Below, piece after piece: positions 32,139-40,700 of a stretch of 45,130 nt of DNA. The notes beneath the pieces were generated by a model. The model was given only the letters and a program-made list of their open reading frames with translations, was not told where the DNA came from and searched no databases. The translations under genes and the position numbers were made by a program. Positions within the stretch are counted from its first letter, which is position 1, and each line of letters starts with the position of its first letter. Source of the DNA: Treponema sp. (GTDB lineage: Bacteria > Spirochaetota > Spirochaetia > Treponematales > Breznakiellaceae); assembly GCA_009787795.1 (NCBI GenBank), contig WQSP01000002.1:1-45130 (forward strand). The letters run 5' to 3'.

Positions 32139-32172
32139 TACTATAGTATATATAAGAAAAACATTGTATCAT
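32139..32172 (+). promoter_or_regulatory. Regulator promoter with 10-bp palindrome in place of -35
   Basis: The perfect palindrome TACTATAGTA (32139-32148) is centred about 36 nt before the ATG at 32179. The -10 box TATCAT (32167-32172) lies 6 nt before that ATG. There is no TTGACA-like box at the right place, so the palindrome occupies the -35 zone as a class II activator site would. It also lies upstream of the divergent intracellular GH10 gene. Confidence 0.4.
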
Positions 32173-32178
32173 GTTTTA

Positions 32179-32853
32179 ATGGGTAGAACCGGGTATACGA
32201 GGGTTTTAATCGTAGACAATCAGCCGCTTTACAGCGAAGGACTGTCTTCCGTTTTGGAGAAAGCGGGAAAATTCAGCGTTATAGGCATTGAAAGCGAAAT
32301 GGAAAACGCGTTGAGATTGGCGGAAAAGGAAAAGCCTCATCTTGTAATAATGGAAATTTTTCCCGGAAGGGAAAACGGACTTGACCTTATATCCAAATTG
32401 AAATCGGCAAGTCCCGAAATATCGATTCTTGTAATATCGGCAAACGAGGAACGCTTTTATTCCGAGAGGGTTTTGCGTCTTGGAGCGCGGGGATATGTCA
32501 TGAAAACGGCATCCGCCGAGCTTGTTATGGACGCAATTTCCACCGTTTTGGGCGGAAAAGTTTTTTTAAGCGAAAACGAGAGGGAAAGAATTTTTCAGGC
32601 ACTGACGGACGAAAGCGCGCGGGGGGCAAAAGATTGGCCGATATCGATTCAAAAACTTTCCAACCGCGAACTTGAAGTGTTCTCCCTGATTGGAAAGGGA
32701 TTCAGCACAATCGAAATTGCCACGCGTCTTAACCTTAGCACAAAAACAATCGATACCCACAAGGAACATATCAAGCTGAAACTGCATTGCATGACTTCCC
32801 ATGAACTTCGCCAGCAGGCAATTGAATGGTCCAATCATTCTTTGCCGGTCTAG
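32179..32853 (+). CDS. NarL/LuxR-type response regulator with Glu at phospho-site
   Basis: The receiver domain (~8-125) is followed by a LuxR-type helix-turn-helix (LSNRELEVFSLIGKGFSTIEIATRLNLSTKTIDTHKEHIKLKLHC). The receiver has the metal-binding Asp (LIVDNQPLY), the Ser of VISAN and the Lys of YVMKT. The phospho-acceptor position in HLVIMEIFPGRENG is Glu instead of Asp. Glu can mimic a phosphorylated Asp, so the regulator may be constitutively active or respond by other means. The ATG at 32179 is preferred over the track's TTG at 32164 because TATCAT lies 6 nt upstream. No sensor kinase is nearby. Position amid xylanase genes suggests control of this locus. Confidence 0.85.
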   Translation: MGRTGYTRVLIVDNQPLYSEGLSSVLEKAGKFSVIGIESEMENALRLAEKEKPHLVIMEIFPGRENGLDLISKLKSASPEISILVISANEERFYSERVLRLGARGYVMKTASAELVMDAISTVLGGKVFLSENERERIFQALTDESARGAKDWPISIQKLSNRELEVFSLIGKGFSTIEIATRLNLSTKTIDTHKEHIKLKLHCMTSHELRQQAIEWSNHSLPV

Positions 32854-32907
32854 CCCTTTTTGTTTTTTTTGCTTCTTTTATTTGCACATTAATGCTATTA
32901 TTGTATT

Positions 32908-34524
32908 ATGACAATCAAATATCGCAATCCGATTTTAAGCGGTTTTTACCCCGATCCTTCCATTGTAAGGGTAAACTGCGATTATTATCTTGTGACATCG
33001 ACTTTTGCCTATTTCCCCGGCATACCCGTTTTTCACAGCAGGGATCTGCTTAATTGGAGCCAGATTGGAAATGCGATTGATCGTCCCGGTCAGCTTTGTT
33101 TTGACGAAAACCAAATTTCTCAAGGGTTGTTCGCTCCGACAATTCGGTACAATGAAGGAACATTTTACATCCTTTGCACTTTGGTAAAAAACGGCGGCAA
33201 TTTCATAATTACCGCAGATGATCCCAAAGGCCCCTGGTCCGATCCGATTTGGCTTGAAGGCGCAGACGGCATTGATCCTTCCATTTTTTTTGATACAGAC
33301 GGAAAGGCGTGGTATCATGGAACTCATCCCGCTCCCGAAGGCGAAGCGTATCCCGGCAATTACGAAATTTATATCCGCGAAATCGATTTGAAACTTTTAA
33401 AGGAACGAAAGAATCCTCTGTCAGGTGATAATATCGGCATCTGGAGAGGCGCTCTTCGCAACGTAATTTGGCCTGAAGGGCCCCACATTTACAAAATAGA
33501 CAACGAGTATTTTCTTTTGCATGCCGAGGGTGGAACGGGTTTGGATCATGCCGTTTGCATCGCGAAAGCAAAAGACATTAAAGGCCCGTGGGAAGGAAAA
33601 AAAAGCAATCCTGTTGCAACTCACAGGCATCTTGGGAAAAGGGTGGGCATTATCAATGTTGGACACGCGGATTTGGTTGATGATGCAAACGGAAACTGGT
33701 ATATGGTTCTTTTGGCATCGCGTCAAATTGAAGGTGTCTGCCCTCTTGGACGCGAAACTTTTTTGATACCCGTTTTTTGGGAAGACGGCTGGCCGTTTAT
33801 AGGCACAGAATCCGGAATGATCGAAGAAGAAATCGAATTGGAAACAAACAGCGAAGAAAACAGGTCAAGAAGCGAAAACAAAAACGAATGTCTTACGGAA
33901 AAAGTCTGCGATCATTTCAAGGGGGTTATTCCCCTTAATTGGCTTACGCTTCGTCTTCCTTCAAACGAAAAAGATTTTGCCTTTTGCGTAAATGCAAGAT
34001 CCGACGCGCTTCGTCTTTTTGCAAAAAAAGCTACAATGAGAAGCATGGAACACCCTGCATTTGCAGGAAGAAGAATACGTCACATCAATTGGGAATTCAG
34101 CGCAGAAATCGAATTCATTCCAAAAAAAGAAAATGAATGCGCAGGAATTGTTATCCTTCAAAGCGAGGATTTCCAGTACAGACTTGAAATATTTTTATCG
34201 GAAAAGGGATATATGAGTTTGCGTCTGATTAAGGCGGCAGGCAAAAACACCGACGAGGAAACTGTCGCCGTTTGCGAACTTCATGCCGTGCAAAAATTCA
34301 TTATTTTAAAGGCAAACTGCATTGATATGGAACTTTCGTTTTTTTACGAGACGGACAACAAGCACATGATAAAAGTCTCGGGCGGACAGGACGCGCGCAT
34401 TTTAAGCACCGAATATGCGGGCGGATTCGTCGGTTCTCTTGCGGGGGTTTTCGCATCCGGAAACGGAACGGATACACAAAATTATGCGGATGTCCTATGG
34501 GCGGAATACAAGGAACTTGAATGA
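32908..34524 (+). CDS. GH43 beta-xylosidase / arabinofuranosidase
   Basis: The 538-residue enzyme has the five-bladed GH43 propeller at ~1-310. The base Asp is in SGFYPDPSIV (D16), the pKa-tuning Asp in GADGIDPSIFF (D123) and the acid Glu in IWPEGPHIYK (E190). A C-terminal beta-sandwich (~340-535) of the GH43 XynB-type completes the two-domain layout. It has no signal peptide and so is cytoplasmic, releasing xylose or arabinose from short oligomers. It starts 54 bp behind the regulator gene. TATTAT lies 6 nt before the ATG and no ribosome-binding site is present. The next gene overlaps by 4 bp. Confidence 0.93.
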   Translation: MTIKYRNPILSGFYPDPSIVRVNCDYYLVTSTFAYFPGIPVFHSRDLLNWSQIGNAIDRPGQLCFDENQISQGLFAPTIRYNEGTFYILCTLVKNGGNFIITADDPKGPWSDPIWLEGADGIDPSIFFDTDGKAWYHGTHPAPEGEAYPGNYEIYIREIDLKLLKERKNPLSGDNIGIWRGALRNVIWPEGPHIYKIDNEYFLLHAEGGTGLDHAVCIAKAKDIKGPWEGKKSNPVATHRHLGKRVGIINVGHADLVDDANGNWYMVLLASRQIEGVCPLGRETFLIPVFWEDGWPFIGTESGMIEEEIELETNSEENRSRSENKNECLTEKVCDHFKGVIPLNWLTLRLPSNEKDFAFCVNARSDALRLFAKKATMRSMEHPAFAGRRIRHINWEFSAEIEFIPKKENECAGIVILQSEDFQYRLEIFLSEKGYMSLRLIKAAGKNTDEETVAVCELHAVQKFIILKANCIDMELSFFYETDNKHMIKVSGGQDARILSTEYAGGFVGSLAGVFASGNGTDTQNYADVLWAEYKELE

Positions 34525-36380
34525 GTGGAATTGTTTTATCTCCGCTAATTGGCGACGGAATGATAATTCAGAGAGGATCCGCGTTTCCGATATGGTCGCA
34601 TAACGAACTTTCCGTTTCGTTTTTGGGAAAAACATACAAATCGCAAAAAAAAGACGGAAAATGTCTCATAACGCTTGATCCTGTCGTTTCCGGTTACGGC
34701 CCTTTTGACATGGAAATTTCTTCCAAAGACGCTTCTGTTACAATAAAAGACATTTACGCGGGAGACGTGTGGTTATGCTCCGGGCAGAGCAACATGGAAA
34801 TGCAAATGCAGCGCCTGAAAGACGATTTTGGCGAAGAGTGGAAAACGGATACCTGCAATTTGACAATCAGGCAGTTTAAGGTTTCGCAGGAATGGGATTT
34901 TTCGTACATGCGCGACGAATTGGGCGACGGAAAATGGCTTGTTCTTTCCAAAGAAACGCTTCATGATTTTTCCGCTGTAGCGTACTTTTTTGCAAAAAAC
35001 CTTTATCTGAAATACGGCGTTCCAATCGGACTTATTGCAACCGCATGGGGCGGCACTCCTGTAGAATCATGGATGAGCGAAGACGCGCTTTTAAAACATC
35101 CAAAAAAAATCGCCGAAGGAAAAAAGCATGCAAACGCCGGTTACAGAAACGAATTAACAAAAAGCAATTCGGCAGAAATCGGGGAATGGTATGCAAACCT
35201 TTCGCGCGAAGATTCAGGTCTTGCAAAAGACTGGAAAAGTCCCGACACCGATTTGTCTTTGTGGGACGAAATGACTCTCCCGGGCGATTTTTCCCAATTC
35301 GGGCTAACCGGTTTTTGCGGATCGATATGGCTTTGCAGGGATTTTGAAGCTTCCGCCGAATTTGCATCAAAGGAAATAAAAATATGGCTTGGAACAATTG
35401 TTGATGCCGACACAGTATACATAAACGGAAAAGAAACGGGGAATACAACATACCGCTACCCTCCCCGCAAATACATTCCTTCCGGTTTGATAAAGACAGG
35501 AAAAAACCGCATTGCAATCAGAGTTACGTGCAACACAGGCGAAGGCGGAGTTACATGCGACAAGCCTTTCCGCATTTTTACGGACAACGAATCCATAGAA
35601 CTTTCGGGAACATGGAAATACAAAATAGGCGCAAAGACAAAACCGCACCCGGAAGAAATTTTCTTTCAGCGTAAACCTATGGGAAACTTTAACGCCATGA
35701 TTGCTCCCGTTTTGAAATTCCCGTTGAAAGGCGTTATCTGGTATCAGGGCGAATCGAACGAATCCAATGCAAACGAATATGAAGAACTTTTCAGGCTTAT
35801 GATCGAAGACTGGCGAAACAAATATCTTGAAGATCGCATTCTTCCGTTTTTGTTTGTTCAACTGCCGGTATTCTGCCGTGAATCCGACAATGACGAAAAC
35901 GCCCGTTGGGCAATTTTGCGCCAGGCGCAGGAAGCCTGTCTTTCCATTCCATGCACGGGGATGGCGGCAGCATTGGAACTTGGCGAATGGAATGACATTC
36001 ACCCGATAAACAAAAAAGACGTTGGGTATCGTTTGTTTTTGGCAGCCGAAAAAATTCTTTTTGGCGTGACGAATACTTCGCCTGGACCCATGCTGAAAAA
36101 GGAATCGGGTGTCAAAGGTGAGAGGCCTGGCAAAATTTGTCTTTACTTTGACAACTGCGGCGACGGGTTAACGGCAAAAGAATGTTTTGTATCCGTTATC
36201 GCAGACGAAGGACAGATTCGTTTGCCGGCAAAAATCGAAGCGAAGGATTGCATAAGTATTGATGTGTCATCCGTAAAAAATCCCAAAAAAATACTTTATG
36301 CATGGGCCGACAACCCGCGCGACAGGCAGCTTTTTAACAGCGAATCTCTTCCTATGCTTCCGTTTAAAATTGTACTTTAA
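34521..36380 (+). CDS. SASA-family (sialate O-acetylesterase-like) esterase
   Basis: The 619-residue chain has the SGNH-hydrolase-type esterase domain (PF03629 type). The nucleophile is in WLCSGQSNMEM (Ser90), the mid block is LIATAWGGTPVESW and GVIWYQGESN (~403-413), and the His block is in GEWNDIHPINK (D492, H494). A jelly-roll-like insert (~240-370; GSIWLCRDFEASAEF, GTWKYKIG) sits inside. The family contains sialate O-acetylesterases, but in xylan loci members act as acetylxylan esterases. It has no signal peptide and so is intracellular. It overlaps GH43 by 4 bp (ATGA) and precedes nadE by 10 bp. Confidence 0.88.
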   Translation: MSGIVLSPLIGDGMIIQRGSAFPIWSHNELSVSFLGKTYKSQKKDGKCLITLDPVVSGYGPFDMEISSKDASVTIKDIYAGDVWLCSGQSNMEMQMQRLKDDFGEEWKTDTCNLTIRQFKVSQEWDFSYMRDELGDGKWLVLSKETLHDFSAVAYFFAKNLYLKYGVPIGLIATAWGGTPVESWMSEDALLKHPKKIAEGKKHANAGYRNELTKSNSAEIGEWYANLSREDSGLAKDWKSPDTDLSLWDEMTLPGDFSQFGLTGFCGSIWLCRDFEASAEFASKEIKIWLGTIVDADTVYINGKETGNTTYRYPPRKYIPSGLIKTGKNRIAIRVTCNTGEGGVTCDKPFRIFTDNESIELSGTWKYKIGAKTKPHPEEIFFQRKPMGNFNAMIAPVLKFPLKGVIWYQGESNESNANEYEELFRLMIEDWRNKYLEDRILPFLFVQLPVFCRESDNDENARWAILRQAQEACLSIPCTGMAAALELGEWNDIHPINKKDVGYRLFLAAEKILFGVTNTSPGPMLKKESGVKGERPGKICLYFDNCGDGLTAKECFVSVIADEGQIRLPAKIEAKDCISIDVSSVKNPKKILYAWADNPRDRQLFNSESLPMLPFKIVL

Positions 36381-36390
36381 GGAGACTGTA

Positions 36391-37116
36391 ATGTTTGTTC
36401 CCTATAAAACCAAAGACGACATAATCAAATGGATAAAAGACTATTTTGCAGCTAACGGTCCCGATTGCAATGCTGTTGTCGGCATCTCGGGCGGCAAGGA
36501 CAGCTCCGTTACGGCGGCTCTTTGCGCGACGGCTTTAGGCGCAGAAAAAGTTTACGGCGTTTTGATGCCGCAAGGCGATCAGCATGACATAGGCTATTCG
36601 CGCGATCTTGTTTCCCATCTAGGCATTAAAAACTTTACCGTCAACATTAAAAACACGGTTGATTCGCTGATAAAAGAAATTGAACAAAGCGGCGTATCCT
36701 TAAACAAACAGGCTGTCATCAACATTCCCGCAAGGGTCAGAATGACAACGCTTTATGCCGTATCGGCAGCCGTTAACGGGCGAGTGGCAAACACATGCAA
36801 CCTTAGCGAAGATCATGTCGGCTACTCCACCAAATTCGGCGACAGCGCGGGCGATTTTAGCCCCCTCTCCCGTTTGACGGCAAGCGAAGTGAAAATATTG
36901 GGAATGGAGCTTTCACTCCCCTCCAAATTTACGGAAAAAGTTCCGGAGGACGGTCTTTCCGGCTTAAGCGACGAAGAAAATCTGGGGTTTACCTATAATG
37001 TACTGGACAAATACATCCGCGAAGGGGTCTGCGAAGACATTTCCGTAAAGGAAAAAATCGACAGGCTCCATAAGATCAATATGCACAAAATATTATTGAT
37101 GCCCTGTTTCGGATAA
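36391..37116 (+). CDS. nadE: NH3-dependent NAD+ synthase
   Basis: The 241-residue enzyme makes NAD+ from nicotinate adenine dinucleotide. The ATP-binding PP-loop is AVVGISGGKDSSV (~28-40). INIPARVRMTTLYAVSAAVNGRVANTCNLSEDHVGYSTKFGDSAGDFSPL gives the substrate and metal site. It has no N-terminal glutaminase domain, so it is the ammonia-using form. The ATG at 36391 has AAGGAGA 6 nt upstream. The ORF-track start at 36298 lies inside the esterase gene. It lies 10 bp after the esterase gene, so it is probably on the same transcript. Whether that link to xylan use means anything is unclear. Confidence 0.93.
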   Translation: MFVPYKTKDDIIKWIKDYFAANGPDCNAVVGISGGKDSSVTAALCATALGAEKVYGVLMPQGDQHDIGYSRDLVSHLGIKNFTVNIKNTVDSLIKEIEQSGVSLNKQAVINIPARVRMTTLYAVSAAVNGRVANTCNLSEDHVGYSTKFGDSAGDFSPLSRLTASEVKILGMELSLPSKFTEKVPEDGLSGLSDEENLGFTYNVLDKYIREGVCEDISVKEKIDRLHKINMHKILLMPCFG

Positions 37117-37132
37117 AACCCAAAAAAGGCTA

Positions 37133-37161
37133 TTGACATTTTTTTTTGATTTTTATATATT
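37133..37161 (+). promoter_or_regulatory. tRNA-Glu promoter
   Basis: A perfect TTGACA is followed after exactly 17 nt by TATATT. The predicted start is about 9 nt before the mature tRNA 5' end. This is the best sigma-70-type match in the window. Confidence 0.8.
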
Positions 37162-37176
37162 AACCGTATATCGCAG

Positions 37177-37248
37177 GTCTCCATCGTCTAGCGGTTAGGA
37201 CACCGGGTTTTCATCCCGGCAACCGGGGTTCGATTCCCCGTGGAGATG
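37177..37248 (+). tRNA. tRNA-Glu (UUC anticodon)
   Basis: The cloverleaf folds with a GTCTCCA/TGGAGAT acceptor (closing G-U), anticodon stem CCGGG/CCCGG with loop TTTTCAT (anticodon TTC), T-arm CGGGG/CCCCG around TTCGATT, and discriminator G. It reads GAA and GAG Glu codons. The CCA tail is not encoded (GTTAAA follows), so it is added later. A near-consensus promoter is directly upstream and no clear terminator is downstream. Confidence 0.96.
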
Positions 37249-37268
37249 TTAAAAAAAAAACTGTAAGA

Positions 37269-37287
37269 CGATTCCCCGTGGAGATGT
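37269..37287. repeat. 19-bp copy of the tRNA-Glu 3' end
   Basis: CGATTCCCCGTGGAGATGT repeats exactly the T-arm/acceptor end of tRNA-Glu plus one base (37231-37249), 38 bp downstream. It lacks the rest of the cloverleaf and so is not a tRNA. It looks like an attachment-site-type duplication or a small tandem slip. Confidence 0.85.
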
Positions 37288-37298
37288 ATCTTGGATTC

Positions 37299-37601
37299 CT
37301 ATCTGTTGCCAAAAAAATCTTTGCGTTTTTCTTCGATTTTTTCCAATTTTTCCCGCTGTTCTTCGTTAAAATCGGCAAATCTGATTTGCTCTTTTAAATC
37401 GGTGCCCAATTCGCTGAGCATTCCTATGTTTTTATAAGCTTCCAAATCGCCTGTGTCCGTTTTTTTGTATTCGGCAATCATATCGTCAACATATTTTTCA
37501 TAAGCTATAAGAATCCTGTCTTCGGGCGAAACGGACGGACTGCAGCAAATAAATGCCATTACTGTCAAACATGAAAATATTAAAAAAATGCTTTTGTTCA
37601 T
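37299..37601 (-). CDS. Small lipoprotein, hypothetical
   Basis: The 100-residue protein has a signal peptide with lipobox (IFLIFSCLTVMAFICC, two Cys near residue 19) and then an all-helical, charged body (YEKYVDDMIAEYKKTDTGD, NEEQREKLEKIEEKRKDFF). It is reminiscent of small periplasmic helical-hairpin lipoproteins, but no family is recognised. GGAGGG lies about 5 nt before the ATG and a promoter with perfect TATAAT lies just upstream. It is expressed as a single gene. It is convergent with the tRNA-Glu gene, whose copied 3' end lies 12 bp beyond its stop. Confidence 0.72.
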   Translation of the reverse strand: MNKSIFLIFSCLTVMAFICCSPSVSPEDRILIAYEKYVDDMIAEYKKTDTGDLEAYKNIGMLSELGTDLKEQIRFADFNEEQREKLEKIEEKRKDFFGNR

Positions 37602-37618
37602 TTTTACCCTCCATCCGC

Positions 37619-37647
37619 ATTATAAAACAATAATAATTCATTGTAAA
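37619..37647 (-). promoter_or_regulatory. Promoter of the small lipoprotein
   Basis: On the minus strand TTTACA is followed after 17 nt by a perfect TATAAT. The terminator of the giant lipoprotein gene ends directly before its -35 box, so the two units are insulated. Confidence 0.7.
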
Positions 37648-37680
37648 CAAAAAAAGCAGCCCTTCATAAGAAAGGCTGCC
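37648..37680 (-). terminator. Intrinsic terminator of the giant lipoprotein gene
   Basis: On the minus strand GGCAGCC and GGCTGC form a GC-rich stem around TTTCTTATGAAG, followed by a run of seven T. It begins 24 bp after the giant gene's stop. Confidence 0.85.
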
Positions 37681-37703
37681 TTTAATGAATCGATATGCGC
37701 GTA

Positions 37704-40700
37704 TTAATACATATCCGCTCTCAGCATTGCGCCTTCGTAATTTGTATCGGTCAAATAACCGACAATCATGGTTTTCGTCAAGCTGTTATGGAAACCGGCT
37801 GTAGCAGTCCCTGAAGGTGTGCCGCTTGTCGGTACGCCGCTAGAAATAATCTGACCCGATGCAGGCGTATTTATAGCAGGAACGGTCATTACTTCCCATG
37901 CGCCTGTAAGTCTGTCGTTTTCATCCGAACCTGCTTTTAACGATGAGAAATCTTTTCGCCACGCTACTCTTATTGAATTTTTGGTTTCATCAAACGATGC
38001 GTGGAAATAAGAAATGTATGGAACATACCTTGTCTCTGTACCATGTGTTTCCTGACGAACATTAAGCATAATCCTTGTTCCTGCGGAAAGATATGTATCC
38101 ACCTTTACATATTCGGCCGCTGTAAATCTTGTAGCATTGGAAGCCGGTATCGATTGCCCTGACGGTACGGGTATTCTGCAATAGAAAAGTCCGCCGTTTA
38201 ACGAATCATAGTATGCAAGATGTATTGTGTTTTCCGCGTCTACCACCATATCAACATGCGATCCTGCAAGAGCATGCACTACTCTTGCTCTTGATTGCCA
38301 GTCGGCTGTAGTCGGTGTTTGAGGAACATTGGTATACGATGACGGTAAATCTCCGTAAGACATGACAAGGTTCTGGTTTGTTCTGTCGTACCATGCAATA
38401 ACGGGGCGTCCTGCATTTGAAGCTGACATAGCAGAACCTGTTGTATTCAAGAAACCTACGGCGGTAAACTGACTGCCTTGATGCGTTTGGCTGTTATTGG
38501 CAATTACATGGTTTGCACCGGTTGTATTAGTTGTACCAAATGTAGCAGTTGTTGTAGCGCCTGTTGTTAACCCGACACGAAGTCTAAGAGCGTTTGTGGC
38601 AGGAGTTAATGAGTCATAGTAACTTAAGAGTATTCGTACAGGATTGTTTGTCCCTGTAGTACCTGTAGTTTGTGTTGCAATTCTTGGTATTTGGAAACGA
38701 TCGCCGCCTGCCGCATCCAGAGTAGCAACAGCAGTACGCGCCCATGTGCCATTTCCTGTGTTTCCCGGGTTTCTGTGACCAAACCTGTATCCCGTTGAAC
38801 CTGCGGTCTGATCCGCAGCTACAGTATAAATCCACCCGTTTGAATCATACGCGACTGTAGTATGGCGCCACCTGTTTTGCGCGCTGAATACCCAGTTTGC
38901 AGTACCGTTAGCATCGGCAGTGGAGGCTGTCCATGCTCCCGTTCCGTTTTTTGTAGCCCATAACTCTCCTTGCGAAGTTGTGCTTCCACCGAAAGCCATA
39001 TACCAGTTGGAAGCAGGATCCATGCGCATAACAGGGTTAAGGAACGGGAATTCGGCTGAGGCTGTAGCTGTAGTACTGCCCATGAAAGGTCCAACCCGCC
39101 ATACATACAAGTTTCTGTCGTCTGTGAGGTTGTTATTGTTAAGATTGTTCGGTTCCTTGTTGTAATGCGCTGATGTATTGTTGCTGTTGTTAATCGCTTC
39201 GTACCATACAGGCGTTCCCGCTCCATTGCTTACGCGAACCCTCAATGCGCCGGAACTAAGAGTACCAATATTCGCGTTTATATTTGTTTTGGATCTTGCA
39301 GGAAGTCCTGTTGTTCCGCCGCCTGCCTCAAGAGTAAGACTGTTATTGGCAACAGTTCCGCCTATGTGAACGGTTGTTCTGTCGCCTTCATGGAAATTAA
39401 AACCCTTAATTTCTATAACTTCATTTTCCCTTACAGGATACCAGCCTGTGGCGGACCTGTTAAATGCCGACGGATTTGCCCTGAATGCATTGCTTAACAC
39501 AGTCTTTATTTCCGAAATATACGGAACAATATCGAAATTTGAAGTTACATTGGGGGATTTGCCAAGTTCCGATGCAAGACCGGCTGCATCATAAACAGTA
39601 AAGGTAATGGTTACATTGCTCGCCACTAGATTTGAATGCAAAGAGCTGTCCCATGCAAAATTCCAGTTTAATACATTGCCGTATTCGCCCGTGCTGCTGG
39701 TATCCGTAACTTCAAATCCCCACGGATTGGTTCCGTTTTTCATGTTTGCCATTGTGTAGCCTGTGGTTCCGTTGGCTGTACTTCCCGGCACCAATTGATT
39801 ATCATGCCATGTAGCAATATCAAAAGGATTGTTACTGTTATAACCCGGAATCGTTGCGGTAATCCTTCGGATACTGTTATTGTCCATTGCCTTACCCTTA
39901 AAGATGACCATTCCGCTTATATCCGCTCTTGCAGTGCCTGCTGCATGCTTTCGATATTGCACATAACCCATTCTCTTCCCGCTTGTATCCGTTACGACAT
40001 TCTGGTTGTATCCTGCCGCAGTTTCAGGAAGATCTCTTGCAACCCTGTCCAAATAATTTCTGAATGTGGGGAAAGGATTGGAAACGGTTTCATCCGCCAA
40101 ATCATAAAGCTGTCCTATAGGCAAAACCTCAAGCCGCGGGTTTAACGAATCGCCGTTTGTAATGCCAATGTTTATAAGTGCAACATGGGAAAGCTGATCC
40201 GCTCTGTGCGCATCGGTATCCGCGAAAGTTCCTACAGTATTGTCATATACATGAATAAGATAATATCTTGCCGCAGTTCCGTCCCTGTCCCATTCAATTT
40301 TTCCCGTATTGTCGTCAATACGAACATTGAGGGAATCTTCGGGGAAACCTGTTGTAAAATTAATCGCGTTGGTTACTGCATTACCGGTAAAATTTCCGGT
40401 TGCAAGAGTACTGCCTGTGCCGTCCGAATATTGCCAGGCTGAAGCTCCGCCTGTCAGTGAAACTGTTTTTGTAGCCATGAAAGTAACGCCTGCATATCCT
40501 GCGGCGTTTGCATGAGCTTCGGGAGCGCCATAATTAAACCACTCAAATGCTCCGGGAACATTAATTGTATATACCTTTCCTGCCTGTAAAGCGGTAGCAG
40601 CATTTCGCGTTGCATAATATACCCTGAAACGTTTTAGGCCATTTCCTTTCTCCGCATTTATGTCAAGGCGGAATCTTTGGTTAATTACCCTGAAATACGG

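Noticed and set aside
35367-36002. 211-residue minus ORF opposite the esterase gene
   Set aside because: Antisense shadow with Phe/Cys-rich translation; the esterase motifs are on the plus strand.
37269-37287. Possible second tRNA
   Set aside because: Only the T-arm/acceptor end is present; there is no D-arm or anticodon arm.
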